The notes under the pieces are model-generated. The model saw nothing but the letters and a program-made list of their open reading frames with translations. It was not told the origin of the DNA and did not search any database. The position numbers and the translations under genes were made by a program. 64,000 nucleotides of DNA from Macrobrachium rosenbergii (taxonomy: Eukaryota > Arthropoda > Malacostraca > Decapoda > Palaemonidae): contig NC_089766.1 of assembly GCF_040412425.1 (NCBI RefSeq), positions 22,212,429 through 22,276,428 of the forward strand, in the 5' to 3' direction. Shown here in pieces: positions 1 through 14,139 of the stretch (the first letter of the stretch is position 1; every line of letters begins with the position of its first letter).

Positions 1-148
1 GACCCGACTGAAGAAAGAAAAACGGCAGCTCACCGGACGAGAACATCAAAACAAAAAAAAAAACTTAAGAAGGTAAGGAGGCAGCAATCCACAAAAGGGA
101 ACGAGCGGGGAACCAGCAGTTCCCGCAAAACCATCACTTAACGTGACA
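1..148 (-). repeat. 3' LTR of TRIM-like element, partial
   Basis: Direct repeat of 841-977, ending at TAACGTGACA on the plus strand (TGTCACG start in element orientation). It is truncated by the window edge. Confidence 0.5.
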
Positions 149-295
149 CTCTCTCTGTGCCCATGCGTAACTTTTTCTACTTGCTGACGTAACTTCATCC
201 ACGTCAATACGTAACTTTTTTTTTTTACACATGATCCCCTCCAATGTCAGGACAACCCCGCCAGCCAAAACAGAGCCATCCTGTCACGGTCGCAT
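149..295 (-). promoter_or_regulatory. PBS and polypurine tract of TRIM-like element
   Basis: The PBS-like sequence occupies about 276-295 (minus strand, ATGCGACCGTGACAGG). The polypurine tract occupies 149-162 (minus strand, GGGCACAGAGAGAG). Both sit flush against the proposed LTR ends. The spacer contains repeated ACGTAACTTTTT words and a TGACGTAA motif near 184. The primer tRNA cannot be assigned by eye. Confidence 0.45.
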
Positions 296-977
296 TGTAA
301 CGACCCGGGTGGGTCGTTATGCAGGTTCTTTAACATACTCAGGACGGGGCTGTCATGACTGACGGCAGATGCAACAAACAAAGGAGGGAAAACAACAAAC
401 AATAAAATGAGCTTAATATTAATTTATTTATAATATTTACTATTCATAAATACAAAAAAACCAAAAGGCAGCACTAAACAAAATCCAGTTAAAATAAACA
501 AAAAGTAGCTTTAAAAAAAAAAAAAGGCAAAATAAAACAACAGCAGGCAGAAAAAAATACTAAAACACATCGCCCTCCATCGGTCACCAAGACAGCCCTC
601 AGCTGCACAACAGGGACAAGACCCCACAAACCAGAATACCCTGATGGAGACGTCAGGACAGCCTCACGCTGTCATCAAAGATGACACAGTCGGTCACACG
701 ACTACTCATGGTCACGACTCACCTCACGACGTGCTCCACCGTGAGGGCGCGTGTTCACTTGTTGCTCAAAACTCGACCAACGTCGACTCCAAAATCACTC
801 GTTGCTGCTGCCACTGCCGCTACTTCCGCGTCTCTACTCAGACCCGACTGAAGAAAGAAAACGGCAGCTCACCGACGAGAACATCAAAACAAAAAAACTT
901 TGAAGGCAAGGAGGCAGCAATCCAATAAAGTGGAACGAGCGGGAACCAGCAGTTCCTGCAAACCATCACTTAACGTG
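296..977 (-). repeat. 5' LTR of TRIM-like element
   Basis: Plus-strand start TGTAACGACCC. The terminal TGACA seen in the partner at 144-148 is replaced here by a (TA)n tract from 978. It contains a perfect 9-bp-arm palindrome at 298-319 and an AT-rich poly(A)-rich stretch at 400-560. Confidence 0.45.
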
Positions 978-2937
<1,960 letters not shown>

Positions 2938-3402
2938 AACTTCATGAAGAAAAAGTCAAAAACAAAAATATAACTCAAAAAAATTTTCCTTCAACTTCTA
3001 AGCACTCAACAAAATCACTAAAAAAGTAAAAATTTTATTAATATTTATATAAAATCATTTTATTAGTATTAATACAAATGAAAAGATCTACACTAAAAAA
3101 AAACACTCAAAAAATACGGGAGAAAAGACCAGCGGAAAAAATTTTTAAAAAAAAGGTTCAAAAAAACTCATTTCAGCAGAAAACAGATGTAAAAACAAAT
3201 ACGTCATCCGTCCTGTAATCTGAGAAATTCCATCCCATTTGTAAGTAGCTGGATGAAGCAAATATTATTGATGAATTGGAATGGGGAACTATGGAGGGGA
3301 AAAAAATAAAAAGAGAGAACTCCTTTTCCTTTCCAAAGATGGGATAAGGAAAAAAGTTTTTTTTTAAAGGCTACACAAGGGAGGAGAACTTGTATGGTAT
3401 AA

Positions 3403-3464
3403 TGTGTGTGTGTGAGAGAGAAGAGAGAGAGAGAAAAGAGAGAAGAGAGAGAGAGAGAGAGAAC
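3403..3464. repeat. (GT)n(GA)n microsatellite
   Basis: A short GT run followed by interrupted GA repeats inside the AT-rich interior. Confidence 0.9.
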
Positions 3465-6400
3465 AGGAATAAATGCCTTAACTAAGTAGTCCTTATGAAC
3501 ATTTCAGTGGCAAAATCAAATCGTCATTGATTTAATTAACATATTCTACATTAAAGGCGGAATAAGTAAATAAAACTAAAAAACAATATAAAAACATTTG
3601 AATAATGAAAACCAAAATAGCGCTTCCATAAGACGCATATAATGGAAATTCAGCAAATTCCCTCCCTTTAAACAATGTCAATAAAGAAAAATAAATATTT
3701 TCTAATTAAAAAAATTTTTTTTTTTTTCACTTGAATGTATTGAAAAATCTTAATAAAATAACCTTGTAATTTGGATGAATTAGGAATGATAATGTATAAG
3801 ACCCTGTCCACAAACTTATGATTTTTTCTTGAAATTGTTGTCCTTCAAACATAGTCAATCGTTAAAAATATCCAACAAGCAAATAATAAAAATGCATGAA
3901 TTGCAATGATTAACCTTATAAAAAGTATGTAAGCATAATAATTTCAATTAAAATGAATTAACCTATCTAAATAACTAAAGAAGCTACTGTCGAGTATTTC
4001 CACAAAGCCGAGGATAACTGTTTGGAAAAACATAACATGGAAAAATATTGGATGAATATCTTCCATCTAAGAAAACTACTCCAACCCCAACATCAATAAA
4101 TCAACTAAAACAAAAATTTTTACGCCATAAATCAGGGGCTTTAACAATAAAATGAAAATATTTATTAAAATCAAATATTTATTTTTAAGGCATTTTTAGA
4201 TAAATTTAAAATAATAAATACATTCTACAATAAATTTTATTTTTAAACAACCAGAAAAATTTATTTAAATTTTTTTTTAAAATTTATTTAAATAAATTGT
4301 TAAACATATTTAAATATTTATTTTATAAATTTAAAAATTTTTTATTTATCTATTCTTAATACTAATCCCAAATCCTAAAAAGAAAAAAAATTTATAAAAC
4401 CTTTAATTAAATAAAACTAAAATTTTGAATTTATAATTTTATTCAAGCAAAAATTATTTATTTAAATAAATAAATGGCAATTTTTAAGATTTATTTATTT
4501 TTTATTAAATTACAAATTAATTTTTATAAACAACACACCCTATTAACCTAAACTAAATAAAATAAATAAATAATTGAAATCTTAATAAAAATAAACATTT
4601 AAAAATTTAAAATATCATTTAAATAAGTTTTATTAAAGAAAAACTAAAATTTTATTCAAAAAATAAATTTTTATTTATTGCCAATATTTTTAAGAAAATC
4701 ATAATTTAGTTATTTATTTTGATTTATTTATATTTATTTAATACATTTATCCTGCAAAGGATAAGTAACATTTAAAAATTGAAATAAATAAATTTTTATT
4801 TATCAATACAAATTTATTGAATTTTTTAAAAACAGCTTATTTTTATTTATAAATAAAGTTAATTATTTAAGCCATTTATTAATAAAATAATAAACCTTTC
4901 CCACAACATAAATTTTAAATGGATTTAACCTTAGGGAGATTGTTTTACTAAACAAAAATTAAAAATTTACTTTATTTACATTAAATAAAAATACCATTTA
5001 CATCCGGAAAACAGCTATTTAACTTTAAACCATATTTATCAAAGAATTGTTCTTTATTAAATTCAAATTGAAACCATTTAAAAAACTTTTAAAAATGCTA
5101 AATATTTAAAATTTAATTAAAATAATCATTTAAAATTACTTATTTAGCTGGAAAAAAGAAAAAGAAATAAATTTATTTAAATAAATATTTATCAAAATAT
5201 TGTTTTTTTAACTTTATTTGAATAAATTTATTTTTTATTTTTATTTATTGAACAGCTATTAACATCCTTATTTTTATTTATTTATATAATTAACATCACT
5301 TAATTTATTTAAAATTTTTATTTATCTATGAAAATTCAAGTATTTTATAAGTTCTGAGTAAATCCATAATTTATTCCAGGATTAAATACTAAAAAAAAAT
5401 TACTAAATTGTCAAAGGATAAAATTTGTTTTCATTTTCTTTGGCTACACAAATAAATAAAAAAAACATCTAAATAAATTTATTAAAATTTCATCATTTTT
5501 AAAATTAAATAATTTATAATTAAATAAACCTTATAAAATAAATCTATTTAAAAATTATTAACCATAAAAATCCAATGGATTGTAAATAAAAAGATAAAAA
5601 ATAAGGCTGAAAGGTGAAACTTAAAAATTGACTAAAAATGAAAATAAATAAAATAAATAAACTAGTTCCTTATCCTAAAATAAAATAACCATTAACCAAA
5701 GTATTTTTTATCAAGACTTCTGGTTTGATGAAATCATTAAAAACACCTGACTAATCAATGGTACGGAGAATAAGTCACATTTTAACTTTCAACACCATAA
5801 ATAACTGGAAATAATAACAAAGGGCAATAAATAAATAAATCACTGAATTTCTTGGTTAATTCCGAACCAGAAAAATTTGACAATAATTGGACTTCAACAA
5901 ATTTTAACTGATTACAGAAAAAATTGCCCAATAAATCGAAATAATTTTACCATAATTGTTTATATATTTATTTTTATGATTTATAAACAAATTTTTTTTA
6001 TAAATTATTTTTATTTATTTTTAATAAATAAACAACAAATAGAATGTTTAAAAATTTATTTTTTAATTTTATTTATCCTATTTTTGATAAAGTTAACTAA
6101 ATTATAGAAATTTTTAATCATTTATTTATCTTTTAAAATTTACTTTATTTACAATTTATTTCTGGTATTAAAAACACAGTTCTGACCAAAGATAAACCAT
6201 TTTCATTTATTTATTTTTATTTAGACTCATTTATTTATTTTCAAAAATTTTAAATAAAATTTATTTTAAACCTATGATAAATATCAAAATTATCTATTTA
6301 ATGGGGTTAAATAAATATTAATTATTTTAAATCTGAAAGTAAAATCATTAATTTAAAGACTCAAAAAATTAAGATTATTTATTTAATTTATTTATTTAGT

Positions 6401-8193
6401 TATTAAATTAATTATAAGAAATTTTTATTTAAATTTATTTTAATAAAAATAAGAATAAACTTAAATCATCATTTGCATTAATCACTTAGCAAGTATATTT
6501 AAATATTAATTGAATTCATTAATTTTTAAAATTTTATTTAAATATTTAGGGAATTTTATTTATATAAATTTATCAATAAAAACAAATAAAAAATATTTTT
6601 ACATAAATATTTTTAAATAAATCTCAAATATTTATTTTGCAAATAAATAAATAAATGAAAAAGAACTTTGATAATTAAAAAATAACCGTTAAAGAAAATA
6701 AATTTTTATTTAATTTAACTATACATAAAAATTTTTATTGAACATTTTAAATCAATTTTTAAATTTTTATTTATTTATTTTATTGATTTAAAAATTTTTA
6801 TTTAACCTTATTTATGCTATTTTAAACCTAGAGAAATTTTTACCATTATTTATTATTATTTATTTTCTATTTTTATTTATTTATTTTTACATATTGATTA
6901 TTAGAAAAATTACCTTTAGTTACTCCACATCTTATTTTGAATATTTACTCTAAACCTTCCTTTAATTAATTTTTATTTCAAAAATTATGCCTTCTAATTT
7001 AAAAAAAATTTATTAAATTTATTTATTTATTTATTTTATAGCTTAAATAACAGGAGTTAAAATAAATAAATATTAATCAATAGATACTATTTAAATTTTC
7101 TACGTTACTACTCCTTATTTAAATACCCAAATTGATTTATTTTTTGAATATTTTATTTATTTTTTAGAGATAGAGCATTTATTTATTCATTTTTAATAGA
7201 TACTTATGCATTTGTTTGTTTGATTTAACTATTTTTAGGTTACTAAAATTGGGCAAAAACTAAACTACACAAACCAAAATTTATTTATTTATTTTCATTT
7301 CAGTCATATCCTTAAAAAGGGTTTGTATTTTCAACTGATTTATGTAGGTTTAAATGAACTTATTTATTTAAGTTTATTTTATTTCTGAAATTATTTTTAT
7401 CTATTTAAATTTAAATTTATTTAAGCCTTCAAAACTATTTATCACATTTAAAAATCTTTATTTATTTAATCCAAAATCAAGTTTATTTGGCTTTGGACCT
7501 AATTTACTCTTAATAAGGGCATCCAAATTTATTTGGTTTTATGAAACCTTATTTAATAAACAATCATTTAAAAGAAACAAAAATTATTCATTTAAGAATT
7601 TTTAAAAAATATATATTTAGAGCTTATTAGATTTATTAATACAAGGCATTGCAAATAATTATGTTAAGAAGAAGAATTTAATTTATTAATGCTATTTAAT
7701 TATTTATTATTAAAATAAATTTCTAAATAAATTAAAAATAATTTTATAAATTTTTTATTTTTAATTTTAAATTAATTTTTAAAAATTTAACTAATTATCT
7801 AATGGACTATTCTCTAGTTGACCTTCTGCCTAAATCACATTTCATCTTTAAAACATTAAGAAATAAATAAACAAGAATTGAATAAACCCAAGATTACTTT
7901 AAATCTGAAAAAATTTAAAATAAATCTTTCTTCAGGCTTATTCAATCGACAATACCAACAAATAAAAAATCCCATAAAAATTAGTGCTTCACAACAAGAA
8001 TTGATAGGAATTACACAAATTAAATTGAATAAATGTTCCATAGTAATAGTAAAAACAAACCAATACACTGAACACCAATAAGACAAATATCCTACCAGGT
8101 CCAAAAAAAAAAAAAAAATTATAAAGAACTTATTCAACCTAGAAGGTATTCCAATTAACCCTGTTATCCACTCATGAATTAATCCATAGTAAT

Positions 8194-8210
8194 CAGCAAA
8201 GGTCGCCAAA
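8194..8210 (-). promoter_or_regulatory. Primer-binding site of LARD-like element
   Basis: Minus-strand TTTGGCGACCTTTGCTG is directly adjacent to the LTR end ATAACA. It shares the GCGACC core with the PBS proposed for the TRIM-like element. Confidence 0.5.
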
Positions 8211-10058
8211 TGTTATATTACCCATGACTTCATGGCATACACAAGTCACAAAATGGTTTTACAACGACCAAGTCTACTAGGTGGAATGGTTGCAGCTGAG
8301 TTTATGAGCTGGAATCAACCTGGAGAAAAAAAACTGAATTAACTCCAGATTCGAATGCAATGGCATTAATGAACGATGAATCTCCCTAGCCTCACACAAA
8401 ATACATTAAATAAACAAGAAATGACAAACAGAACCAAAAACACCGAATAACAAACACACTTACACCAAATTAAGTATAGATGAGCTAATTCCTCACACTT
8501 TTAAAGAGAGTGCTTTAGAATCATTATGAGATTTGAAAGTCAGAATAACTTACTAACATTATACGACATACCAAACATTTATAAAAAAGAATTACTTGGG
8601 TTCCCTGTTTTTGAGCTAAATGGTAGTGGCCACCACAGCCTTCAAATCATTATGAGATTTTCTAATCTATATTTGACCTTCTAAACGTTAGACTATTTAC
8701 CTTTGAACTTGGCAAAGGGCAATCTTGACTGATTTAACTCTGTTTTCTTACAATCACTTTAACGAGGCCCACAATCAACGGGACCTCGGTTTATGGTCTG
8801 ATGAGGAACAATGACCTTTGAGCTGGTAGAGAGGCTAATCTTGGCATTTAATGACTGAACCAAGGTATCTGACTGAAGAATGAATCAATCTCCCAGAGGG
8901 GACAGCAGCAGCAAACACAGAAAGGCAGGTAAGAACAATGTTTACTCCAGGCTAGAATCAAGCCCTTACAATGTTAAAATCTCCAGAATTTTGAACATAT
9001 TGACCTGAATCATTTGTTTAGAATCCGCCAACACCTGACACGTTTAAATAAAATTCTCATTGTAATTAAAACTATAATTCACAAGTCAGAAATGTTCGGG
9101 ACCTGAGAAAATGGTCCTTTTAAATCAAAAAATACTATTACTTTATTTGTAAAGTAATGTTTGATTCCAAAACAACGTAACTTACGCAAATGGGGTTCAC
9201 TGGGAGGACTACATCAAATTCAATGTGGACAAAAAAAAAAATTTTGTCTCATATTCATAATTTTTTCGGTCTGAAAGTATTGAATAACTGGGAGGAAAAT
9301 CAAAGAAATATGTTCATGCTAAGTTTGTCCTTTAAAATCATAGCTTCCTCTGATAAAACAGAAAACTTAATAATTGGAATTATCCATGACATCGCTCAAA
9401 AAGTGATTCCCAAATACTATATCACATTGAAACTTAATCACACGAGATAGTGGCAAAAAATTTTGTACCACTAAACTGTTAAATAGATATCAAATCTTAA
9501 CCTTAATACTAATTGTTTAAAGTTAATACAAGTAAATAACTTAATTGACTATGCTAAAAATAACATCAGTACTAAGAGAAGGTTAATGGTAATACTTCCC
9601 ATGAACTCAAAGCGGGCTGTTGATTTATATCTCCCAGTCAATCTCAATAGTTTTCTGACTAACCAAAATAGACCCTTAAATCTAGATAACTGATAACAAA
9701 AATATATCATATTCACTATCCTGGGCTAAGAAAACCGTCACATTCTGGTCACCAACTATCTTCAGCCCGTAGACCCTCAAAAAGACAACGTTCATACATT
9801 AGACCCGGGTCGATGACCTGGCTAAATTATTCTGAAAACGCAGTTATCAGTCTCATCAAAAATAAGGACCAAACCTTAATAACTAAATCTTGAACTCCTA
9901 ATCTTGGTCACCATTTGCCTACACCATCAAAATGAAGTGCCTAAAAACGGAAATATAACTGTATTCATAGGTCGAATAAGAAGCCTGTGAAAATCTAAGC
10001 TATAAAGAAAAGAATTAATGTGAATTCGCATAAACAAAGAACATAGGTCGACATAACA
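8211..10058 (-). repeat. 5' LTR of LARD-like element
   Basis: Starts TGTTAT and ends ATAACA on the plus strand. It is collinear with 1123-2937. The right flank (GTGTAAAA) shows no obvious target duplication with the left flank. Confidence 0.6.
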
Positions 10059-10117
10059 GTGTAAAATAAATACTTAGGCATTGTTTCACTCAAAAGTTTC
10101 CTGTTTGTTTTCTGTAA

Positions 10118-10310
10118 TTCACAAGAATTTCTTCACAGAGTATTGAGAAATACGAACAATACTTGCCTGTGGACCTAGATTACTTGTCAAACACTTTCAC
10201 TTGTTCATCACTGTGGTCAAAATAAATCTGTGAAAACCTAAGTTCCCGCTGGCTCAAATTCACAAGAATTTCTTTACAGAGGTCTTCACTAAATACGAAC
10301 AATAATGTTC
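10118..10310 (+). repeat. Diverged tandem direct repeat, period about 137 bp
   Basis: 'aattcacaagaatttct' followed by 'acagag' and 'aaatacgaacaat' occurs twice. 'ctgtgaaaa.ctaag' also precedes each copy (about 9982 and 10228), so the duplicated unit reaches back across the LTR edge. Confidence 0.55.
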
Positions 10311-10584
10311 CAAAACAATAGATTACCATTAAAACAACACAGTAATTCAGAATATGACCTGAATAAATAAATTGCAACGTTACTCTCTTCGACAGACTTA
10401 AAATTAATTTCAGTCTGAAGGCAAGAACAAACCCTCAGAGGTTGAACAACAACCAATTGAAGTATAAAAATGCATTTTTTTTTCTTTTGGTGTACGCCAT
10501 ATTCCGGATTCTCGTTGCAAGTAAACGGCATTCTTTAAAATTAATAGCATCTAATTCTTTTCCGACTTTTTGGAATAAATTTCT

Positions 10585-10641
10585 CTCTCTTAGGCACTCT
10601 CTCTCTCTCTTTACTCTCTTTTATCTCTCTCTCTCTCTCTC
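10585..10641. repeat. (CT)n microsatellite, interrupted
   Basis: CT dinucleotide runs broken by short unique words. Confidence 0.9.
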
Positions 10642-11152
10642 TTTGGATGGTCGTAAAGCAATCTTCCTAGTGCTAATTACTCTAAATGTCCTTGAAGTCT
10701 TAATGAGGGGAAGAAGAAAGGCCCTTTTTTATAAACCTTTCGAAGAGTAATCATTCATTGGATGATTCATTTTGGCATTCCAATATTTTTAGGGTTATTG
10801 AATTACCGAGATCTGCGTTCGTGCATGTACAAGTATGTAAAAAAGCTTTTCAGAATGAAAGTCATTACATCTCCGCACTCTTAAATTCCAGCGTTTATTC
10901 TAATGTCAAAATAGTGCGCTTATAAAGAAGAAAATTGACAAAACGATGTATAATCAGTGACCTGCTGCATACATTGACACATCAGGATATCCTGTTAATA
11001 ACACAAACCCTAATCAGTTTATACAGTAGCTTTCCCACCAGCTCCCAGCCGAGTAACTATAGGAAGACAGAACCGGATGAACAATGTCTGTCGTGGTAGA
11101 TATTTGTTATAGCCGATGTGCCAAATGGCAGACATGACCGGCTGATTTGGGC

Positions 11153-11158
<6 letters not shown>

Positions 11159-11198
<40 letters not shown>
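11159..11198. repeat. (GA)n microsatellite
   Basis: About 40 bp of pure GA. Confidence 0.95.
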
Positions 11199-11204
<6 letters not shown>

Positions 11205-11327
11205 GATCAACACGTGGGACCGAATAGGAACAGGTTGCTAAGGACCCAACAGGTTTCCATTTCACTTATCCGGTTTGAAATAACCATCTCACTTTCCTTC
11301 GTGAGTCGCTTAGTAGTAACTGTGAAT

Positions 11328-11640
11328 TGAATATAGAATTTAGGCCAAAAACCAAGCACTGGGACCTATGGGGTCATTTAGCGCTGAAACGGAAATTGAC
11401 AGTAAAGGGTGTGAAAGGTGTAACAGCAGGAAAACCTCGCAGTTGCACCATGAATCAATCGTTAGGAGAGGGTTAAGGAAAGTAAGATGGAGGAAAGCGA
11501 ATATGAAAGGAGGTACAGTCAAAGGAACGAAAGGGGTTGCAGCTAGGGGGCCGAAGGGACGCCGCAAAGAACCTTAAGTAATGCTTACAGCATCGCATGA
11601 GGTGCACTGACAGCGCTACCCTCCTACAAGGGCTTATGCT
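11328..11640 (+). mobile_element. Interspersed short repeat, decapod SINE-like
   Basis: The block 'gaatatagaatttaggcc ... caagcactgggacctat ... cagcgctgaaa-like ... aacctcgcagttgcac ... gaaccttaagtaatgc ... gaggtgcactgac ... ctacaaggg' reads like a high-copy short repeat I recall from decapod shrimp and crayfish sequences. That is recognition from memory, not a search. Its GC content is well above that of the flanks. The frames crossing it at 11340-11577 are incidental. No convincing pol III A/B box pair was identified, so calling it a SINE is tentative. Confidence 0.5.
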
Positions 11641-11731
11641 TGGGGTACAATAATCTATTAAGATGGAAATGATGTAAATGTGTAATGAATATTTTTTTGG
11701 AATATATCTTTATAACTATGATAATGCTAAG

Positions 11732-11734
<3 letters not shown>

Positions 11735-11767
<33 letters not shown>
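11735..11767. repeat. (GA)n microsatellite
   Basis: About 33 bp of GA. Confidence 0.95.
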
Positions 11768-11769
<2 letters not shown>

Positions 11770-12243
11770 TCAGTGTATTGTTGTCGTATCACTTGCTGAC
11801 GCAGAGTTGTCAAGTGTCAAAGCAAAGAGACACAACACGAGAACGAACGAGGTCACATGACTATCTGTTGTCAATTCGCTGTATAACTGAATAACATTTA
11901 TTTTATCTTTAATATCACTATCTGTTCTGTTTAAAGTCGGAAACGACAATTGATTATTCAACGTATTCGATTTAATCGTTACATTTATTTTTACAAACTC
12001 TGATTCACATTTATGTTTGAAATGTGTGCGTGCGTGTTTCCGTTCAAGCGCAAGCATGAGTGTGGCCTGAGTCACCACTCAGGGGATTCGAGCGCAGGTT
12101 GGGAGAGCGTTAACACGCTGCTTACCTTTTGTACTTAAGACTTGCAAATAAAATACAAAATAGGAGGATGTGTTCTTCTTCAACACTTCTCCTTGTTTTA
12201 ACAAACTAGTGAGGCTCTTCAGGGGAAGTCCTCGCGACATATG

Positions 12244-12253
12244 TGGTGGCAGC
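12244..12253 (+). promoter_or_regulatory. Primer-binding site of E1
   Basis: TGGTGGCAGC is identical to the 10-mer that lies 9 bp after the 5' LTR of E2 (20071-20080). Here it lies 4 bp after a candidate LTR end (CGCGACA). Confidence 0.45.
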
Positions 12254-13299
12254 CCACAACATGTACCACTCTCCAAGCTTAACCTGGCGCATTTTAAAAA
12301 AACAATTGCAAACACAAAACATCTCTTTGAGATGTGTATATCTCGAAAGATATACTCGTTGCGGATGAGACTGATCCATTCAGTCGACTATAAATTCCCC
12401 GTTCAAGCAATCATTGCTAATGCTTAGAAACATGCAGAATTCTTAAACTTTATCCGCAAGACGGATGAGATCGCCAAACCGAGCGATCGTGAGCAATCCC
12501 CGTTACATTCATAACATTTTCCTACCACAAAGAAGAAGACGTTCCCAAAGGGCGTTGGTTTTACCTCCTGTTGGACAAGAATCAAAACACCAAGAGAAGG
12601 AAGAAGTTGTATCCTGCCGGGTGTCATCTTCGCTTAAACGTATCAACAGTCAAGTCCGAGAGAAGCAGGAAGCTGTTTCCTGTATCAAGTTTTCGTCGCC
12701 TGTGATCGACAACAATCTTTCTCCACGGGAAAAAAATAGGAACGAGTTACGCATGTTGAAGAAAAAGAACTTATTTTTAATTCCTCTCGTTTTTCAGAAT
12801 TGTCTGAACCCTGTTGCGAAGTTTCCCATAACAAGCAGATGCCTGTGTGTCCTATAATCAAGTCGTGTTGATCATCAGCGCCGACCTACTTCGACACAAG
12901 AAGTGAGGCTGCTAGCCCGACGGTCTTCCGGCGATTCTCGAATATAAATCACAGCTAAGTCTACTTATTTCACAGTCTTTGGGGTTGAGCAGTAGTGTAA
13001 CCTAATACAGCAAAAAGTGTGTCCTGTAGTCGGATATCTGATCCGTAAGTTTCATCCGGCAAACTTTTCTTTTTTTTTAGGAAGTGAATATTTTAATTTA
13101 GTTTCTTTTTTCGTTAGGAGAATTTCTTTTCTATTTATAAACATAAGAAGTTGTGTTCAAAGAGAGTGTATTCACATAATTCCTCTGGGAGATCAAATAG
13201 AGGAAGAGGTATTAATAGGCTTAGAGGTAACGCAAGAAATTCTAACAGCATGACCTCAGGTGCAGGCGCAAGCGCAGTCGCGGGCCCTGACCCAGATGC

Positions 13300-14135
13300 G
13301 TAAAACATATTCACAGTCGTGAATACTCGATCAGCAATAGTCCCTTTCCAAGTCTTAGTCAACGGTCAGTTGAATCAAGGGGTCGATTGCAAAAGGTAAG
13401 GTCATTTATTGAATATGACAAGGGTGGTGCGGGTTCTTGGCTACGCACGGTTTCGTTAAATCAGGCTTGCCAAACCTGAGATGATTTTAATGTACTTTAC
13501 AGAAGGTGTACAGTACTGAGTCCGAGCTAGATTAAGTCCTAGCCTTTAGGAGTATCTATAAATTAGCAGATAAGATGGGGGTATCAGTAATTGACCGAAC
13601 TGCCCTTATCGCAGATAATTTTCAAGAGTGGCATTCAAAGCTACTTAGTTCCTCTTGGGCAAATGGTAACATGATACGAACCACAGACGTGCGTCATCTA
13701 ACGCACCTTGCAGAAGTGACTGGTATGCTGCCAGACAGATTAGTACGTTGTTTCGATGTCAAACTTGATAGAACCTCTAGTGAAGTGACAATTCAAGATC
13801 AGATTAAGAGGCCTATGGCGAAATGTCCATATTTAGATCCAACAATTATATCAGTCGTTGAACAGGCTATTGCAGGTTCGACTGCAGCTCAACCGGATAA
13901 TGCGGTTAGCTCCGCCAACCAGCAAATGAAATGTTTTAATTGTAACCGTATTGGTCACTATAAAAGTGACTGTAGGATAAAATACTGCAGCATTTATCAG
14001 TCCACTTATCATAGTTATCAGAATTGTAAGCAAAGACAGAATAATCAAAATGGGAACAAAAGCAATCAGAATAACGTCAATACCTGTAATGGGCCTACAG
14101 GTAATAATATTAAGAAAAACGCAAATCAGAATTAA
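13300..14135 (+). pseudogene. gag: E1 gag remnant with zinc knuckle
   Basis: Retroelement Gag, which would build the cytoplasmic particle and bind the element RNA. The clean frame 13575-14135 carries a CCHC knuckle CFNCNRIGHYKSDC (C-X2-C-X4-H-X4-C) at 13932-13973. A second knuckle follows at 13986-14027 in which the second cysteine is tyrosine (C-X2-Y-X4-H-X4-C). The tail is Asn/Gln-rich. Upstream, other frames between 13300 and 13570 contain gag-like pieces (for example FIEYDKGGAGSW) split by stops, so the open frame is only the C-terminal part. The order LP.xLV..FD before the knuckle matches Gag of E2. Non-functional as assembled. Confidence 0.75.
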
Positions 14136-14139
14136 TATC

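Larger units (their letters stand above)
1..977 (-). mobile_element. TRIM-like miniature LTR retroelement (left end cut by window)
   Basis: Bases 1-146 recur at 841-977 in direct orientation with small indels (period 840). Read on the minus strand the repeats behave as LTRs. The right copy would run 296-977 and ends, in element orientation, with GGTCGTTACA. The left copy begins TGTCACG at 148. Only about 147 bp lies between them (149-295). That domain starts with a primer-binding-site-like ATGCGACCGTGACAGG directly after the right LTR and finishes with a purine tract (GGGCACAGAGAGAG) directly before the left LTR. LTR-PBS-tiny domain-PPT-LTR is the layout of terminal-repeat retrotransposons in miniature. 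There is no coding capacity; reading frames here are incidental. The start of the left LTR lies outside the window, so the full structure is inferred. Confidence 0.5.
2938..8210. other. 5.3 kb AT-rich non-coding interior
   Basis: No gene was recognised. From about 4140 to 7800 the sequence is almost entirely A and T, dominated by ATTTATTT/AAATAAAT words that are dispersed rather than in a clean tandem array. Frames here (for example 5877-6107, and 7856-8209 on minus, which begins at TTG not ATG) are by-products of composition. Bases 7800-8210 have more normal composition and correspond to the leader next to the PBS. Confidence 0.8.
10059..11327. other. Intergenic; nothing coding recognised
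   Basis: Contains a diverged direct repeat (about 10118-10165 and 10255-10310, both with 'aattcacaagaatttct'), a CT-rich tract at about 10585-10641 and a GA tract at 11159-11198. The frames across it are short and driven by these repeats. Confidence 0.6.

Noticed and set aside
7856..8209. 117-codon minus-strand frame adjacent to the LARD PBS, a gag candidate
   Set aside because: It begins with TTG at the PBS, has a Phe/Ile-rich composition and no Gag motif; treated as leader.
12060..12135. Minus-strand GTTAACGCTCTCCCAACC...CTCGAATCCCC resembling part of a tRNA
   Set aside because: Only a B-box-like CTCGAATCCCC is visible; no acceptor stem pairing or A box could be made. At most a degraded tRNA-derived repeat.
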